DNA of 64,000 nt from Stenotrophomonas nematodicola (GCF_009467805.1 NZ_WIAY01000001.1:1382873-1446872), one strand, 5' to 3'; positions 9,550 to 19,696 are shown, numbered from the stretch's first letter. Program-made: numbers and translations. Notes: generated by a model from the letters alone, not told the origin.

Positions 9550-9773
9550 GGCTGGTCTGCCGATCGCAGCGCTTGCCCACGCCTCCCGCGCAACACAGCG
9601 TTGCCGCAGCGTCCGGCCATGCCTGCAATGCGCGCAAACCCTGCGCCGGCGCCACTGTGCGGCACACCGCCTGCGGCTGGAACGCACAAGGTGGAACACT
9701 GCGTGCGACCGTCCTTGTCGCCGATCCCGGGCGTGCGGCCTATGGTGGGCCTGTCCCCACTGTGCAGGCCGCC

Positions 9774-10082
9774 ATGTCCACCTCCTCCCAGCGTTACCGC
9801 ATTACCGTCACCCCGATCGAGAAGGACGGGTTGCAGTGCAGCGGGCGCTGCACCATCGAACTGGAGCACCGGGCGCAGCGCGACTGGATGCGCCTGCTGG
9901 AAGTGGCCAGGCGCCATACCGGGCTCAGCGGCGATGAGCGCGCCGCCGCCATCGTCGCCACCCAGCTGCTGCGCGATCTGGCCCAGCGCCACGCCGCCGA
10001 GCCGACGCACGCACTGACTGTGCTGCAGCCCCAGCTGGACGAGGTGCTCGGCGCGCTGGACGCCATCCAGGGCGCGCCCTGA
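9774..10082 (+). CDS. DUF3861-like small protein
   Basis: A 102-aa protein that opens with QRYRITVTPIEKDG and continues into a helical Arg/Leu-rich body. This layout resembles the DUF3861 family, whose role is unknown. It has no signal peptide or membrane segment and should be cytoplasmic. The ATG at 9774 begins the conserved part. The 280 bp before it hold the hup terminator and nothing else recognised. The lipoprotein gene follows 46 bp downstream. Confidence 0.6.
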   Translation: MSTSSQRYRITVTPIEKDGLQCSGRCTIELEHRAQRDWMRLLEVARRHTGLSGDERAAAIVATQLLRDLAQRHAAEPTHALTVLQPQLDEVLGALDAIQGAP

Positions 10083-10128
10083 TCGACCGCGCCGGCTACA
10101 CTCGCCCCATTCCAGGGGAGGGGTGCCG

Positions 10129-10680
10129 ATGCGTTCTGCCAGTGTCCTGCTGCCGCTGCTGCTGATCGCCGGCTGCTCGTGCCAGCGTCAGGGCGATGGG
10201 GTCGAGGCGGCCGCCGCTGCGTCGGCCACGCCATCGCCGCGCACCACCGCCGTCACCGTCCCTGCGGATGCCGACGCCGCTGCCGCGGCTGCCGGCACAG
10301 TGCCGGCGACGCCGCCGCCCGGTGCGGTGGCAGCGGGCGCAGCCGATGAAGGGGCCACCGTGCGCAACTACATCGGTGTGCTGCTGCGCGGGGATCGCGC
10401 TGCCGCTGCGGCGTACTGGGCTGGCGGCACCACCCGCCTGCAGCCCGAGGACGCCCCGCTGCACCGTCTCACGGACGTGGTGTCGCTGCGGGTGGATACC
10501 GACACGCCGATCGCGCGCGACACCGCCCGTCCCTCGCGCCTGCGCGAGGTGCCGATGCGCCTCCGCATCCTGACCCGGCAGGGCACGCTGCACTACCACG
10601 GCTGGTACCGCCTGCAGCCACGCGCCGATGGCAGCGGCTGGGAACTCAGCGGCGCGTCGCTGCAGCCGAGCCTGGACTGA
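10129..10680 (+). CDS. Putative lipoprotein of unknown function
   Basis: A 183-aa protein with a lipoprotein signal (hydrophobic LLPLLLIAGC, lipobox cysteine near residue 16), then an Ala/Pro-rich linker of about 50 residues and a compact C-terminal domain that ends in a WELSGASL motif. The C-terminal part may be a small beta domain; I do not recognise the family. A GGGGAGG ribosome-binding site 8 nt upstream favours the ATG at 10129 over the in-frame GTG at 10123. It is probably anchored in the outer or inner membrane facing the periplasm. Confidence 0.65.
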   Translation: MRSASVLLPLLLIAGCSCQRQGDGVEAAAAASATPSPRTTAVTVPADADAAAAAAGTVPATPPPGAVAAGAADEGATVRNYIGVLLRGDRAAAAAYWAGGTTRLQPEDAPLHRLTDVVSLRVDTDTPIARDTARPSRLREVPMRLRILTRQGTLHYHGWYRLQPRADGSGWELSGASLQPSLD

Positions 10681-10764
10681 CCGAGCGGCACCGGCGCGCA
10701 CGTGTCAAAGCTGGATTCAGGCAATGGCGCTATCGTTGGCCACTCATTCCCCACGGCCGCCGCC

Positions 10765-11361
10765 ATGAACGTTCGCCCGATGTTGTCCCGCCTCGCTGCC
10801 TGCACCGTTCTTCTGGCCGCCGCCATCGGCGCGCAGGCCGCGCCCACCGTGTCCGGCCGCCAGCTGTCGGTCGGCGCGGCCGACGTGCAGCAGTATCTGG
10901 ATGGCAGTTTCCCGCGGACCCAGGACGCCCTCGGCGGCCTGATCGCGATGACCATGAGCCATCCGCAGCTCGCGCTGCCGCAGGGCAACCGCCTGGATCT
11001 CGGTTTCGATGTCGCGCTGGGTACCGCCGGCAGCGCGCCGGCACCGCTGGGCAAGGTCAAGCTCAGCAGCGGTCTGCGCTACGACGCGCAGACCCAGGGC
11101 TTCCACCTTGAACAACCCACCGTGGACGACTTCACCCCGGCCAACAACGGCGGCAAGCTGGACTCGCGCACGCGCGGCCTGCTCAACGCCTGGCTGACCG
11201 ACTATGCGCGCCGCGAACCGATCTACAGGATCGACCCCAGCGTGGCCGCGGTGCTCGGTGCATTGCAGGTGCAGTCGGCGCAGGTCGAGAACGGCAAGCT
11301 GGTGGTCACCTTCAACCAGGACCTGGGCAAGCTGATCCCGGCCGGCGTACTGGGCCGCTGA
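10765..11361 (+). CDS. Exported DUF1439 (YceB-like) protein
   Basis: A 198-aa protein with a Sec signal peptide cut after AIGAQA. The mature part has alternating hydrophobic strands and Asp-rich turns, as in DUF1439/YceB proteins, which are periplasmic or lipid-anchored with no defined activity. No cysteine follows the signal, so it is probably soluble in the periplasm. The ATG at 10765 begins the signal peptide. The gene ends 72 bp before a convergent gene, with a shared hairpin in the gap. Confidence 0.65.
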   Translation: MNVRPMLSRLAACTVLLAAAIGAQAAPTVSGRQLSVGAADVQQYLDGSFPRTQDALGGLIAMTMSHPQLALPQGNRLDLGFDVALGTAGSAPAPLGKVKLSSGLRYDAQTQGFHLEQPTVDDFTPANNGGKLDSRTRGLLNAWLTDYARREPIYRIDPSVAAVLGALQVQSAQVENGKLVVTFNQDLGKLIPAGVLGR

Positions 11362-11396
11362 CCGCAGCGGCGGCACCGGCAACCACCGCCTGACCC

Positions 11397-11431
11397 GGGC
11401 AGGGCACCGACTGCGGGTCGGTGCCCTGCCC
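11397..11431. terminator. Bidirectional hairpin terminator
   Basis: A perfect 15-bp stem (GGGCAGGGCACCGAC and its complement) with a 5-nt loop lies between two convergent genes. It lacks a long T-run but should stall polymerase from both sides. Confidence 0.7.
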
Positions 11432-11433
11432 GT

Positions 11434-11976
11434 CTACGCCGCCAGTGCCTTGGCCACTGCGTCGGCAAACGCCGGAATGTCGCCCGGCTTGCGGCTGGTG
11501 ATCACATGCCCGTCCACCACCACCTCGGCGTCGGTCCATTCGGCGCCGGCATTGCCCAGATCGGTTTTCAGCGACGGCCACGAGGTCAGGCGGTGGCCGC
11601 TGGCCAGGCCGGATTCGATCAGCAGCCACGGGCCGTGGCAGATCGCCGCCACCGGCTTGCCGGCTGCGCCGAACGCCTTGATGAACGCCACCGCCTGCGC
11701 ATCGATGCGCAGCTTGTCCGGATTGATCACTCCGCCAGGCAGCACCAATGCATCGTAGTCGTCCGCCGTGGCGCGCTGCAGCGGCTGGTCCACGGCCACA
11801 CTGTCGCCCCAGTTCTTGTCTTTCCAGCCGCGGATCCCCGCGCCGTCACCTGGCGCCACCACCTTCACCGTGGCGCCCCAGGATTCGAGCAGGCGTTTGG
11901 GTTCAAGCAGTTCGGACTGCTCGAACCCGTCGGTGGCCAGGATCGCGACGTGCTTGCCGTTGAGTGCGTGTGCCAT
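11434..11976 (-). CDS. DJ-1/PfpI family protein
   Basis: A 180-aa protein of the DJ-1/PfpI superfamily, full length. It begins GKHVAILATDGFEQSELLEP, where the Glu near the N-terminus is one of the conserved active-site residues, and has the nucleophilic elbow AAICHGPWLL with the reactive cysteine. Family members (YhbO/PfpI type) are described as deglycases or glyoxalase-like stress proteins, and the exact reaction is debated. It is cytoplasmic. Start ATG at 11976. No operon partner is apparent, since the SET-domain gene upstream is 84 bp away. Confidence 0.85.
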   Translation of the reverse strand: MAHALNGKHVAILATDGFEQSELLEPKRLLESWGATVKVVAPGDGAGIRGWKDKNWGDSVAVDQPLQRATADDYDALVLPGGVINPDKLRIDAQAVAFIKAFGAAGKPVAAICHGPWLLIESGLASGHRLTSWPSLKTDLGNAGAEWTDAEVVVDGHVITSRKPGDIPAFADAVAKALAA

Positions 11977-12060
11977 GCAGGGCTCCGTGGATGAGGGAGC
12001 CTGCAGTGTGCCGGCACGGCCATTGGGCCCCGGTGACCGCGATGTGCACGCAGCGTAGGC

Positions 12061-12528
12061 TTACCGCTTGGGCTGCAGCATGGTCCCGGTGCACTTCTTC
12101 GACCCGCAGCGGCATTCCCAGATCTTCTTCAGGCGCGCGGTGTGCCGCTCGGCCAGGACAATGCCGTAGTTGTAGGTCAGCTCGTCGCCCGGCTGGATGT
12201 CCTTGATCGCCTCAATGAACACCTTGTCCTCGCGACGGTTGTCGCCCTCGGCCTCTTCGATCACCGCCTCGCAGTTCGGGTCGCAGCTGTGGTTGAGCCA
12301 GCGCGCATCGTTACCTTTGTAGTTGGCATCGATGACGTAGTCGTCATTGAGAGTGAACAGGAAGGTGTGGCCACTCTCGACGTCACCGGTGTCGTCCGCG
12401 TCGACATCGGCGTGGCTGCGCAGCAGCCCCTTGTACTGGATCACGCGCTCACCCTTGCTGATCGGCGCCAGCGCGAACACGCCATTGCCATGAATGGTGG
12501 ACTTGCGCGCTTGGATCTTCTTGGGCAT
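12061..12528 (-). CDS. SET-domain lysine methyltransferase-like protein with post-SET
   Basis: A 155-aa protein that is almost nothing but a SET domain. Key elements are GNGVFA (14-19), NHSCDPNCE (79-87), ELTYNYG (116-122) and a post-SET zinc motif CRCGSKKC (139-146). These are the SAM-binding, knot and zinc elements of eukaryotic-type protein lysine methyltransferases, and all look intact. The substrate is unknown. The frame is open upstream, but the ATG at 12528 begins the conserved part. It is divergent from the suf regulator across 175 bp. Confidence 0.85.
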   Translation of the reverse strand: MPKKIQARKSTIHGNGVFALAPISKGERVIQYKGLLRSHADVDADDTGDVESGHTFLFTLNDDYVIDANYKGNDARWLNHSCDPNCEAVIEEAEGDNRREDKVFIEAIKDIQPGDELTYNYGIVLAERHTARLKKIWECRCGSKKCTGTMLQPKR

Positions 12529-12644
12529 CTGGCTGGCCGTTGCGATGGGAAGGGCCGATTCTCCCTTAATCTTTGTGATTGCCAAAGCTACACTGTGTCC
12601 CGGCCCCGCCGCGGCCCCGCTGTCAGCGTCCTGAACGGGGTGGG

Positions 12645-12673
12645 TTGGATGCCCGGGGATAAAAGCGTACAAT
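12645..12673 (+). promoter_or_regulatory. Predicted sigma-70 promoter of the suf operon
   Basis: TTGGAT (12645-12650) and TACAAT (12668-12673) are 17 bp apart. Transcription would start near 12680, about 24 nt before the regulator gene. The -10 box lies inside an inverted repeat described separately. Confidence 0.6.
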
Positions 12674-12688
12674 TTCAGTCCGCTTTAT
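12659..12688. promoter_or_regulatory. Inverted repeat over the suf promoter, probable Rrf2 operator
   Basis: ATAAAAGCG at 12659-12667 and CGCTTTAT at 12681-12688 form an imperfect inverted repeat that brackets the -10 box. A repressor bound here would block polymerase. The first gene of the operon is an Rrf2 regulator, so autoregulation is the simple reading. Confidence 0.5.
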
Positions 12689-12703
12689 GGCTCTGCCCTC
12701 CCC

Positions 12704-13156
12704 ATGCTCCGCGTCACCAAGCTCACCGATTACGCCACCGTCGTACTGACCGTACTCGCTGCCCGTCCGGGCGAGGTACTCAGCGCGACTGAACTGGCCG
12801 AGTTCGCCAGCCTCGAACCGCCGACCGTCAGCAAGCTGCTCAAGCCGCTCGCCCAGGCCGGTCTGGTGGAAGGCCTGCGCGGCGTGCGTGGCGGTTACCG
12901 CCTCACCCGGCCCGCCGAGCGGATCTCGCTGTTCGAGATCGTCGAGGCGATGGAGGGGCCGCTGGCCCTGACCGAATGCAGCCACGACCACAGCCAGTGC
13001 GGCCGCGAGCTGCAGTGTGGTGCGCGCAGCAGCTGGCGCCTGATCAACGACGTGGTGGCCGAAGCCCTGCGCGCGGTCAGTCTGGCGCAGATCCTGCCCC
13101 CTCTCCCCCTTGTTGACGCCCACCGCCGCGCCATCGCGGCGGACGTCGTCTCCTGA
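12704..13156 (+). CDS. Rrf2-family regulator of the SUF system
   Basis: A 150-aa IscR-like transcription factor. A winged helix occupies residues 1-75 ([14 protein letters not shown] and RGVRGGYRL), followed by Cys92, Cys99 and Cys105, the spacing used by IscR to hold a [2Fe-2S] cluster. It should sense Fe-S status and control the genes behind it, and probably itself through the inverted repeat over its promoter. The ATG at 12704 fits the family N-terminus. sufB follows after 16 bp. Confidence 0.92.
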   Translation: MLRVTKLTDYATVVLTVLAARPGEVLSATELAEFASLEPPTVSKLLKPLAQAGLVEGLRGVRGGYRLTRPAERISLFEIVEAMEGPLALTECSHDHSQCGRELQCGARSSWRLINDVVAEALRAVSLAQILPPLPLVDAHRRAIAADVVS

Positions 13157-13172
13157 TCCACAGGCAGCCCCC

Positions 13173-14644
<1,472 letters not shown>

Positions 14645-14648
<4 letters not shown>

Positions 14649-15052
14649 AGACCCTCCTCGCTCTCGTCCTGCTGCTGGGTGCCACGTGTCCGGCGTTCGC
14701 GCAGCGCGCCGACTGCAACCCGGGCGGCAACCAGATGGAACTCAATGCCTGCGCCGCGCAGGAGCTGCAGCGGGCCGACGCCGCGCTCAACGCCGTGTAT
14801 CGCCAGGTGCTGGCCAAACACGCCGGTGAAGCGGTCGCGCTGGAGAAGATCAAAGCCGCCCAGCGGTTGTGGATCCAACTGCGCGACGCCGACCTGGAGG
14901 CGCGTTATCCGGTAGGCAAGGACCAGAACCCGCGCGTCCTGTACGGCTCGATGTACCCGATGCTGTATGCCGGCTACAAGGCCGCGCTGACCGAAACCCG
15001 CACCACCTACCTGCGCAACGAATTCCTGGAGCGCAGCGAATACGACCTCTGA
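14645..15052 (+). CDS. LprI-like secreted protein inside the suf operon
   Basis: A 135-aa protein with a signal peptide cut after CPAFA, then a helical domain with [18 protein letters not shown] and [15 protein letters not shown]. This pattern is the LprI/DUF1311 lysozyme-inhibitor-like domain, with two cysteines likely disulphide-bonded in the periplasm. Its ATG overlaps the sufB stop (ATGA), so it is translated from the suf transcript, yet nothing in its family connects it with Fe-S assembly. sufC starts 46 bp after its stop. Confidence 0.8.
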
Positions 15053-15098
15053 GTCGCGCTGCACGCCCAAATCCCTATCTGACAAGACGACTATTGCA

Positions 15099-15863
15099 AT
15101 GTTGAAGATCGACAACCTGCACGCCCGCATCGGCGACAAGGAAATCCTCAAGGGCCTGTCGCTGGACGTGAAGCCCGGCCAGGTGCACGCCATCATGGGC
15201 CCCAACGGCGCCGGCAAGTCCACCCTGGGCAACGTCCTGGCCGGCCGCGACGGCTATGAGGTCAGCGAAGGCAGCGTCCAGTTCGAGGGCGCCGACCTGC
15301 TCGAGCTGGCCCCCGAAGAACGGGCTGCCGCCGGCCTGTTCCTGGCCTTCCAGTACCCGGTGGAAATCCCCGGGGTGAACAACACCTACTTCCTGCGTGC
15401 CGCACTCAACGCGCAGCGCAAGGCACGTGGCCAGGAAGAACTGGATTCCATGCAGTTCCTCAAGCTGGTGCGGCAGAAGCTGGCCGTGCTGCACCTGAAG
15501 GACGAACTGCTGCACCGTGGCGTCAATGAAGGCTTCTCCGGTGGCGAGAAGAAACGCAACGAGATCTTCCAGCTGGCGGTGCTCGAGCCGAAGCTGGCCA
15601 TCCTGGACGAAACCGACTCCGGCCTGGACATCGACGCGCTCAAGAGCGTGGCCGACGGCGTCAACGCACTGCGCTCGCCGGACCGCTCGTTCCTGGTCAT
15701 CACCCACTACCAGCGCCTGCTGGACTACATCAAGCCGGACGTGGTGCACGTGCTGGCCGACGGGAAGATCGTGCAGAGCGGCGGCCCGGAACTGGCGCTG
15801 GAACTGGAAGCCCACGGCTACCACTTCCTGAAGGACCGCGTGGTGCCGGAGGCAGCGGTCTGA
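15099..15863 (+). CDS. sufC: Fe-S assembly ATPase SufC
   Basis: A 254-aa ABC-type ATPase. It has Walker A GPNGAGKST near residue 35, the signature FSGGEKKRNEI and Walker B LAILDETDSGLD with the SufC-typical ETDSGLD. It powers the SufBCD scaffold. Start ATG at 15099. Its stop overlaps the sufD start by one base (TGATG). Confidence 0.97.
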   Translation: MLKIDNLHARIGDKEILKGLSLDVKPGQVHAIMGPNGAGKSTLGNVLAGRDGYEVSEGSVQFEGADLLELAPEERAAAGLFLAFQYPVEIPGVNNTYFLRAALNAQRKARGQEELDSMQFLKLVRQKLAVLHLKDELLHRGVNEGFSGGEKKRNEIFQLAVLEPKLAILDETDSGLDIDALKSVADGVNALRSPDRSFLVITHYQRLLDYIKPDVVHVLADGKIVQSGGPELALELEAHGYHFLKDRVVPEAAV

Positions 15864-17125
15864 TGAGCGCACTGCTCGATTCCCTCGCCAGTGGCTTCTG
15901 CGGCAGCGACGCCCGTCGCGCCGAGCTGGATGCCGCGCTGCAGGCCGGCCTGCCGGGTCCGCGCACCGAAGCCTGGAAGTACACCTCGCTGCGCCAGCTG
16001 GAACGCCGCAGCTTCCGCCCGGCGCCGCTGGCCGCCGCCGAGGTCGACCCCGCGCTGCTGGCCGACGTGCCGTCGCCGCGCCTGGTGTTCGTCAATGGCC
16101 GCCCCTCCGCGGCGCTGAGCGAGCTGGGCGACCTGCCGGCCGGCGTGCAGCTGCAGACCCTGTCCGCGGCCCTGGCCGGCGGCGAAGACGCGCTGCGCTT
16201 CCTCGGCCGCCGTTTCGAGCGCAGCGACGAGATCTTCGCCCGCCTCAACGCCGCCCTCGCCGATGAAGGCGTGCTGGTGCGAGTGGACGACAAGGCGCAG
16301 ATCGACCTGCCGCTGCAGCTGGTGTTCGTCAGCGTGGCCGGCAGCGCCGACCTGGCCTGGCACCACCGCCACCTGATCGAACTGCGCGCCGGCGCCTCGC
16401 TCGGCGTGATCGAGCACCACCTGCATGTGGGCGATGTCGCCCACCTGGGCAACACGCTGGTGCATGTGCACCTGGCGCAGGACAGTGTGCTGGCCCACGC
16501 CCGCGTGCAGGCCGATGGCGTGCGCGCCACCGCGCTGCTGCGCACCGACGCCGTGCTGGCCCGCAACGCCCAATACCGCCGCATCGACCTGGAGCTGGGC
16601 GCGGCACTGAGCCGCCACGAGCTCAACGTGCGCCTGGAAGGCGACAACGCCCAGCTGACCGCCAACGGCGTGCTGCTCGGCAATGGCCGCCGCCATGTCG
16701 ATACCCGCCTGGGCATCGACCACATCGCACGTGATACCGCCTCGGAAATGCTGTGGCGCGGCGTGGCCGCCAACCGCAGCCGCGTGGTCTTCCACGGCGG
16801 CATCCACATCCGCGAAGGCGCCGATGGCACCGACGCCAACCTGTCCAACAAGAACCTGCTGCTCTCGGCCGATGCCGAGATCGATACCCAGCCCACGCTG
16901 GTGATCGACGCCGACGAGGTGAAGGCCGCGCACGGTGCCACCGTGGGCCAGCTCGACGCCAATGCGCTGTTCTACCTGCGCTCGCGCGGCCTGCCCGCCG
17001 ACCAGGCGCAGCAGCTGCTCAGCGCGGCGTTCTGCCACGAACCGCTCAAGGTGCTCGACGCGCGCCTGACCGGGCAGCTCGCCCGCCACCTCGACCGCGC
17101 CCTGGCACAGGCGGGCGTGGCATGA
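15863..17125 (+). CDS. sufD: Fe-S assembly protein SufD
   Basis: A 420-aa SufD, the paralogue of SufB in the SufBC2D scaffold, with the characteristic TEAWKYTSLRQLERR near the N-terminus, a beta-helix core (HHRHLIELRAGASLGVIEHH) and the C-terminal QLDANALFYLRSRGL. It helps load iron. The start overlaps the sufC stop and the end overlaps sufS (ATGA), so sufC, sufD and sufS are tightly coupled. Confidence 0.95.
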   Translation: MSALLDSLASGFCGSDARRAELDAALQAGLPGPRTEAWKYTSLRQLERRSFRPAPLAAAEVDPALLADVPSPRLVFVNGRPSAALSELGDLPAGVQLQTLSAALAGGEDALRFLGRRFERSDEIFARLNAALADEGVLVRVDDKAQIDLPLQLVFVSVAGSADLAWHHRHLIELRAGASLGVIEHHLHVGDVAHLGNTLVHVHLAQDSVLAHARVQADGVRATALLRTDAVLARNAQYRRIDLELGAALSRHELNVRLEGDNAQLTANGVLLGNGRRHVDTRLGIDHIARDTASEMLWRGVAANRSRVVFHGGIHIREGADGTDANLSNKNLLLSADAEIDTQPTLVIDADEVKAAHGATVGQLDANALFYLRSRGLPADQAQQLLSAAFCHEPLKVLDARLTGQLARHLDRALAQAGVA

Positions 17126-18378
17126 ACCTGTCCACGCCGCGCCCGGTCGTGCCCACCGGCAGCGCCCCCGACTGGGCGCGCGTGCGCCTGGACTTCCCGC
17201 TGCTGATGCGCGAAGTGCACGGCAAGCCGCTGGTGTACTTCGACAACGCCAACACCGGCCAGAAGCCGGTGCAGGTGATCGGCGCGGTGGACGAGTTCTA
17301 CCGCCGCTACAACGCCAACGTCAGCCGTGCCGTGCACGCGCTGGGTACCGAAGCCACCGACGCCTACGAGGGCGCGCGTGCGAAGCTGGCACGCTTCCTC
17401 AACGTGCGCGCCAGCGAGCTGGTGCTGTGCAGCGGCACCACCTTCGCGCTCAACCTGGTGGCCTACTCGTGGGCGCTGCCGCGCCTGAAGGCCGGCGACG
17501 TCATCCTGGTCTCGCGCATGGAGCACCACGCCAACATCGTGCCGTGGCAGCTGGTCGCCCAGCGCACCGGCGCGACCATCCGCGTTGCCGAGATCACCCC
17601 GGAAGGCGCGCTCGACCTGGACGCCCTGCGCAAGGCCATGACCCCCGAGGTCAAGCTGCTTGCTGTCACCCACGTCTCCAACGTGCTGGGCACGGTAAAT
17701 CCGGTCCGCGAGATCTGCCGGGAAGCGCGCAAGCGCGGCATCGTCACCGTGGTGGACGGCTCGCAGGCCGTGCCGCACCGCAAGGTCGACATCGCCGCGA
17801 TCGGCTGCGACTTCTACGCCATCACCGGCCACAAGATGTGCGGCCCCACCGGCACCGGCGCCCTGTGGGCCCGACGCGAGCACCTCGATGCCATGCCCCC
17901 GTTCCTGGGTGGCGGCGAGATGATCAAGGAAGTCAGCTTCGAGGGCACCGTGTTCAACGACGCCCCGCACAAGTTCGAGGCCGGCACCCCCAACATCGCC
18001 GGCTTCATCGGCCTGGGTGTGGCGGTGGACTACCTGGAAACGCTCGGCCTGGAGCACGTGGAAGCGCGCGAGGCCGACCTGCTGGCGCACTTCACTGAAG
18101 AGCTGAACAAGATCGACGGCCTGCGCATTTTCGGCACCACGCCGGACAAGGCAGCGGTGGTGTCCTTCCTGATCGATGGCGCCCATTCGCACGATCTGGC
18201 CACCCTGCTCGACCTGGAAGGGGTCGCTGTGCGCTCCGGCCAGCACTGCGCGCACCCGCTGCTGCAGTACTACGGCGTGGCGGCCACGTGCCGTGCTTCG
18301 CTCGCGTTCTACAACACGCATGATGAAATCGAGCGCTTCATTGCGGCGTTGAACAAGGTGCGCAAGTTGCTGGGGTGA
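17122..18378 (+). CDS. sufS: Cysteine desulfurase SufS
   Basis: A 418-aa class-II cysteine desulfurase, PLP-dependent. The PLP lysine lies in AITGHKMCGP and the persulphide cysteine in RSGQHCAHPLL near the C-terminus. It takes sulphur from Cys and hands it on for Fe-S assembly. No sufE or sufU follows, so the sulphur acceptor must be encoded elsewhere. The ATG at 17122 overlaps the sufD stop. A copy of codons in the region 17887-18111 reappears as a fragment at 21068-21291. Confidence 0.95.
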   Translation: MNLSTPRPVVPTGSAPDWARVRLDFPLLMREVHGKPLVYFDNANTGQKPVQVIGAVDEFYRRYNANVSRAVHALGTEATDAYEGARAKLARFLNVRASELVLCSGTTFALNLVAYSWALPRLKAGDVILVSRMEHHANIVPWQLVAQRTGATIRVAEITPEGALDLDALRKAMTPEVKLLAVTHVSNVLGTVNPVREICREARKRGIVTVVDGSQAVPHRKVDIAAIGCDFYAITGHKMCGPTGTGALWARREHLDAMPPFLGGGEMIKEVSFEGTVFNDAPHKFEAGTPNIAGFIGLGVAVDYLETLGLEHVEAREADLLAHFTEELNKIDGLRIFGTTPDKAAVVSFLIDGAHSHDLATLLDLEGVAVRSGQHCAHPLLQYYGVAATCRASLAFYNTHDEIERFIAALNKVRKLLG

Positions 18379-18407
18379 TGCGTCGGTGAGTACTGGGCGC
18401 CAGAGAA

Positions 18408-18437
18408 AACGCTGCGGGAGATCGCGGCGTTTTTTTT
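18408..18437 (+). terminator. Rho-independent terminator of the suf operon
   Basis: A 9-bp stem (AACGCTGCG/CGCGGCGTT with one G-U pair) and a 6-nt loop are followed by a run of Ts to 18437. It lies 30 bp after sufS and closes the operon. Confidence 0.9.
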
Positions 18438-18476
18438 GCCATTGCCTCTGCACCGTGGCCAGCCCGCGCCGGCATG

Positions 18477-18956
18477 TCACCGTTCAATAGTGACGCTCTC
18501 GAGGACACCCATCCGGCCTGAATCAACCGGATCTGCGTGAGCGTTGCGGACACCCGCCTGATTCCAATGAAAGACACCGGTTGCCCGGACATACATCGCG
18601 TTGTCAGGCGCAGCCTTGAAGGACACCGCTCCCATGCCCGGACTCGTTCCTCGATAGATCACCAGTGAACTGGACGAGTCCCGCATGTCCAGCGCCTCAC
18701 GCGTAGGAAAGACAAGAACGGCGTCGTTGACCTCATCCACCCATACGCCCACCGATATCTTCATTCCGTCGAATCGATCCGGTGCAGCAAGCACGCTGGT
18801 CAGGCTGGTCATGCAGGTCGGCGAGCCATCGCCATTCCCCTGCATCCTGCATGCCGCAGGCACCTGACTGCCCTCCCCGCCCGCCGGTAGATACCCGCAT
18901 CCGGGAAGTGCGACGAGACCTGCGGCGAGCAGGAACAGGCGTAGGCAGGGCGTCAT
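18477..18956 (-). CDS. Putative lipoprotein with OB-like domain
   Basis: A 159-aa protein with a lipoprotein signal ending in VALPGC. The mature part begins with a small Cys-containing segment and then TSVLAAPDRFDGMKISVGVWV, a pattern seen in small OB-fold lipoproteins where a domain starts at a buried beta strand. Function is unknown. Its GC content and codon use look less biased than the suf genes. It is convergent with sufS, and the next fragments upstream belong to the scar zone. An in-frame GTG sits directly before the ATG at 18956. Confidence 0.6.
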   Translation of the reverse strand: MTPCLRLFLLAAGLVALPGCGYLPAGGEGSQVPAACRMQGNGDGSPTCMTSLTSVLAAPDRFDGMKISVGVWVDEVNDAVLVFPTREALDMRDSSSSLVIYRGTSPGMGAVSFKAAPDNAMYVRATGVFHWNQAGVRNAHADPVDSGRMGVLESVTIER

Positions 18957-18972
18957 CACGGGGTCGGCATCC

Positions 18973-19101
18973 TCAATCCTGGCAACCTGCCAGCGGGAAG
19001 CAATCCCGCTGATGAGGAAATCGCCGGGTAAATCTGAAAAACGTGATCAGGTAGAAAAAAACAGAAACAAACGCCACTAGAAAAACGATATTGATCATCA
19101 T
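18973..19101 (-). pseudogene. Truncated small membrane protein (N-terminal fragment)
   Basis: A 42-codon frame begins MMINIVFLVAFVSVFFYL and then FFRFTRRFP, one membrane helix plus a basic stretch, before it runs into unrelated residues. The same start occurs in the intact 98-aa gene at 21387-21683 (TINIFFIVVFVSVFLCL, FFRFTGRFP), so this is a cut-off paralogue. The two DNA segments align from about 19010-19101 with 21590-21683. It has a GGGGAA element before the ATG and may still be translated. Confidence 0.55.
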
Positions 19102-19189
19102 GGTAGTTCCCCGGGTGCAACCCGCAACGTCACACATCCCGACACTCGCTGCCGCCCGCGCCTCCTTCGCGCGTGACGACGCCAGCACG

Positions 19190-19492
19190 CTACAACCGCA
19201 GCATCGTGACGATTCCATACACAATCAGAACTGCGTATGTAGCCACAACGCCTCTCAGCACCCACCGCGTTCTGGCAGGGACGCTCAGCCCCTGCTGCGT
19301 CATTGCGAGCGCGAACACGCCACGCAGGCACGCAAACCACCAATCCACGTTCTGAATACCAACCCTGCGTAACACGTTCGGGTGTGACTTATCCATCCTC
19401 ACAAGAAGGACGTGCGCGGCAATACCGTTAACCCACGCGGCCAGCCCCACGATCACGAGCATCATGGATAGCACCCCATCAACCCCATTCAT
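19190..19492 (-). CDS. Small two-helix membrane protein, UspB-like layout
   Basis: A 100-aa protein with a hydrophobic helix at about residues 8-28, a basic middle (DKSHPNVLRRVGIQNVDW) and a second helix at the C-terminus (VVATYAVLIVYGIVTML). Helix, charged 40-residue core, helix is the layout of universal stress protein B; true homology is not proven. The frame is open 59 codons upstream, where it encodes a decayed relic (FMLFIWRVPHLGLMFY). The ATG at 19492 is preferred, with a GGGGG element just before it. Confidence 0.5.
   Translation of the reverse strand: MNGVDGVLSMMLVIVGLAAWVNGIAAHVLLVRMDKSHPNVLRRVGIQNVDWWFACLRGVFALAMTQQGLSVPARTRWVLRGVVATYAVLIVYGIVTMLRL
19326..19395. repeat. Repeat A, copy 1 (partner 20830-20897)
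   Basis: This 70-bp stretch lies inside the UspB-like gene and recurs at 20830-20897 at roughly 84 percent identity by eye, with two small gaps. At the second site it is not part of an open gene. It shows that a module was duplicated and one copy decayed. Confidence 0.7.
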
Positions 19493-19531
19493 TCCCAGCC
19501 CCCTGTCAAATCCACGATTCTTACCGGCACC

Positions 19532-19602
19532 ATAGAACATGAGCCCCAGATGGGGGACCCGCCAGATGAACAGCATAAACACTCCCCAGTCCACACGGCC
19601 GG
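19532..19602. repeat. Repeat B, copy 1 (partner 20996-21066)
   Basis: About 71 bp that recurs at 20996-21066 at roughly 85 percent identity by eye. On the minus strand both encode a short hydrophobic peptide (LFIWRVPHLGLMFY here, LFIWLVPYLGITFY there). The offset to the partner (1464 bp) is close to that of repeat A (1504 bp), so both belong to one duplicated module. Confidence 0.7.
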
Positions 19603-19696
19603 ATCTGCTGCGCACCACACTGATCGTCGCCGTCACCACCGCGAAGAAGTGCTGCAGCGCTGGCCGCATTACTACCAGGGTGGCGGACGCGGCTGC

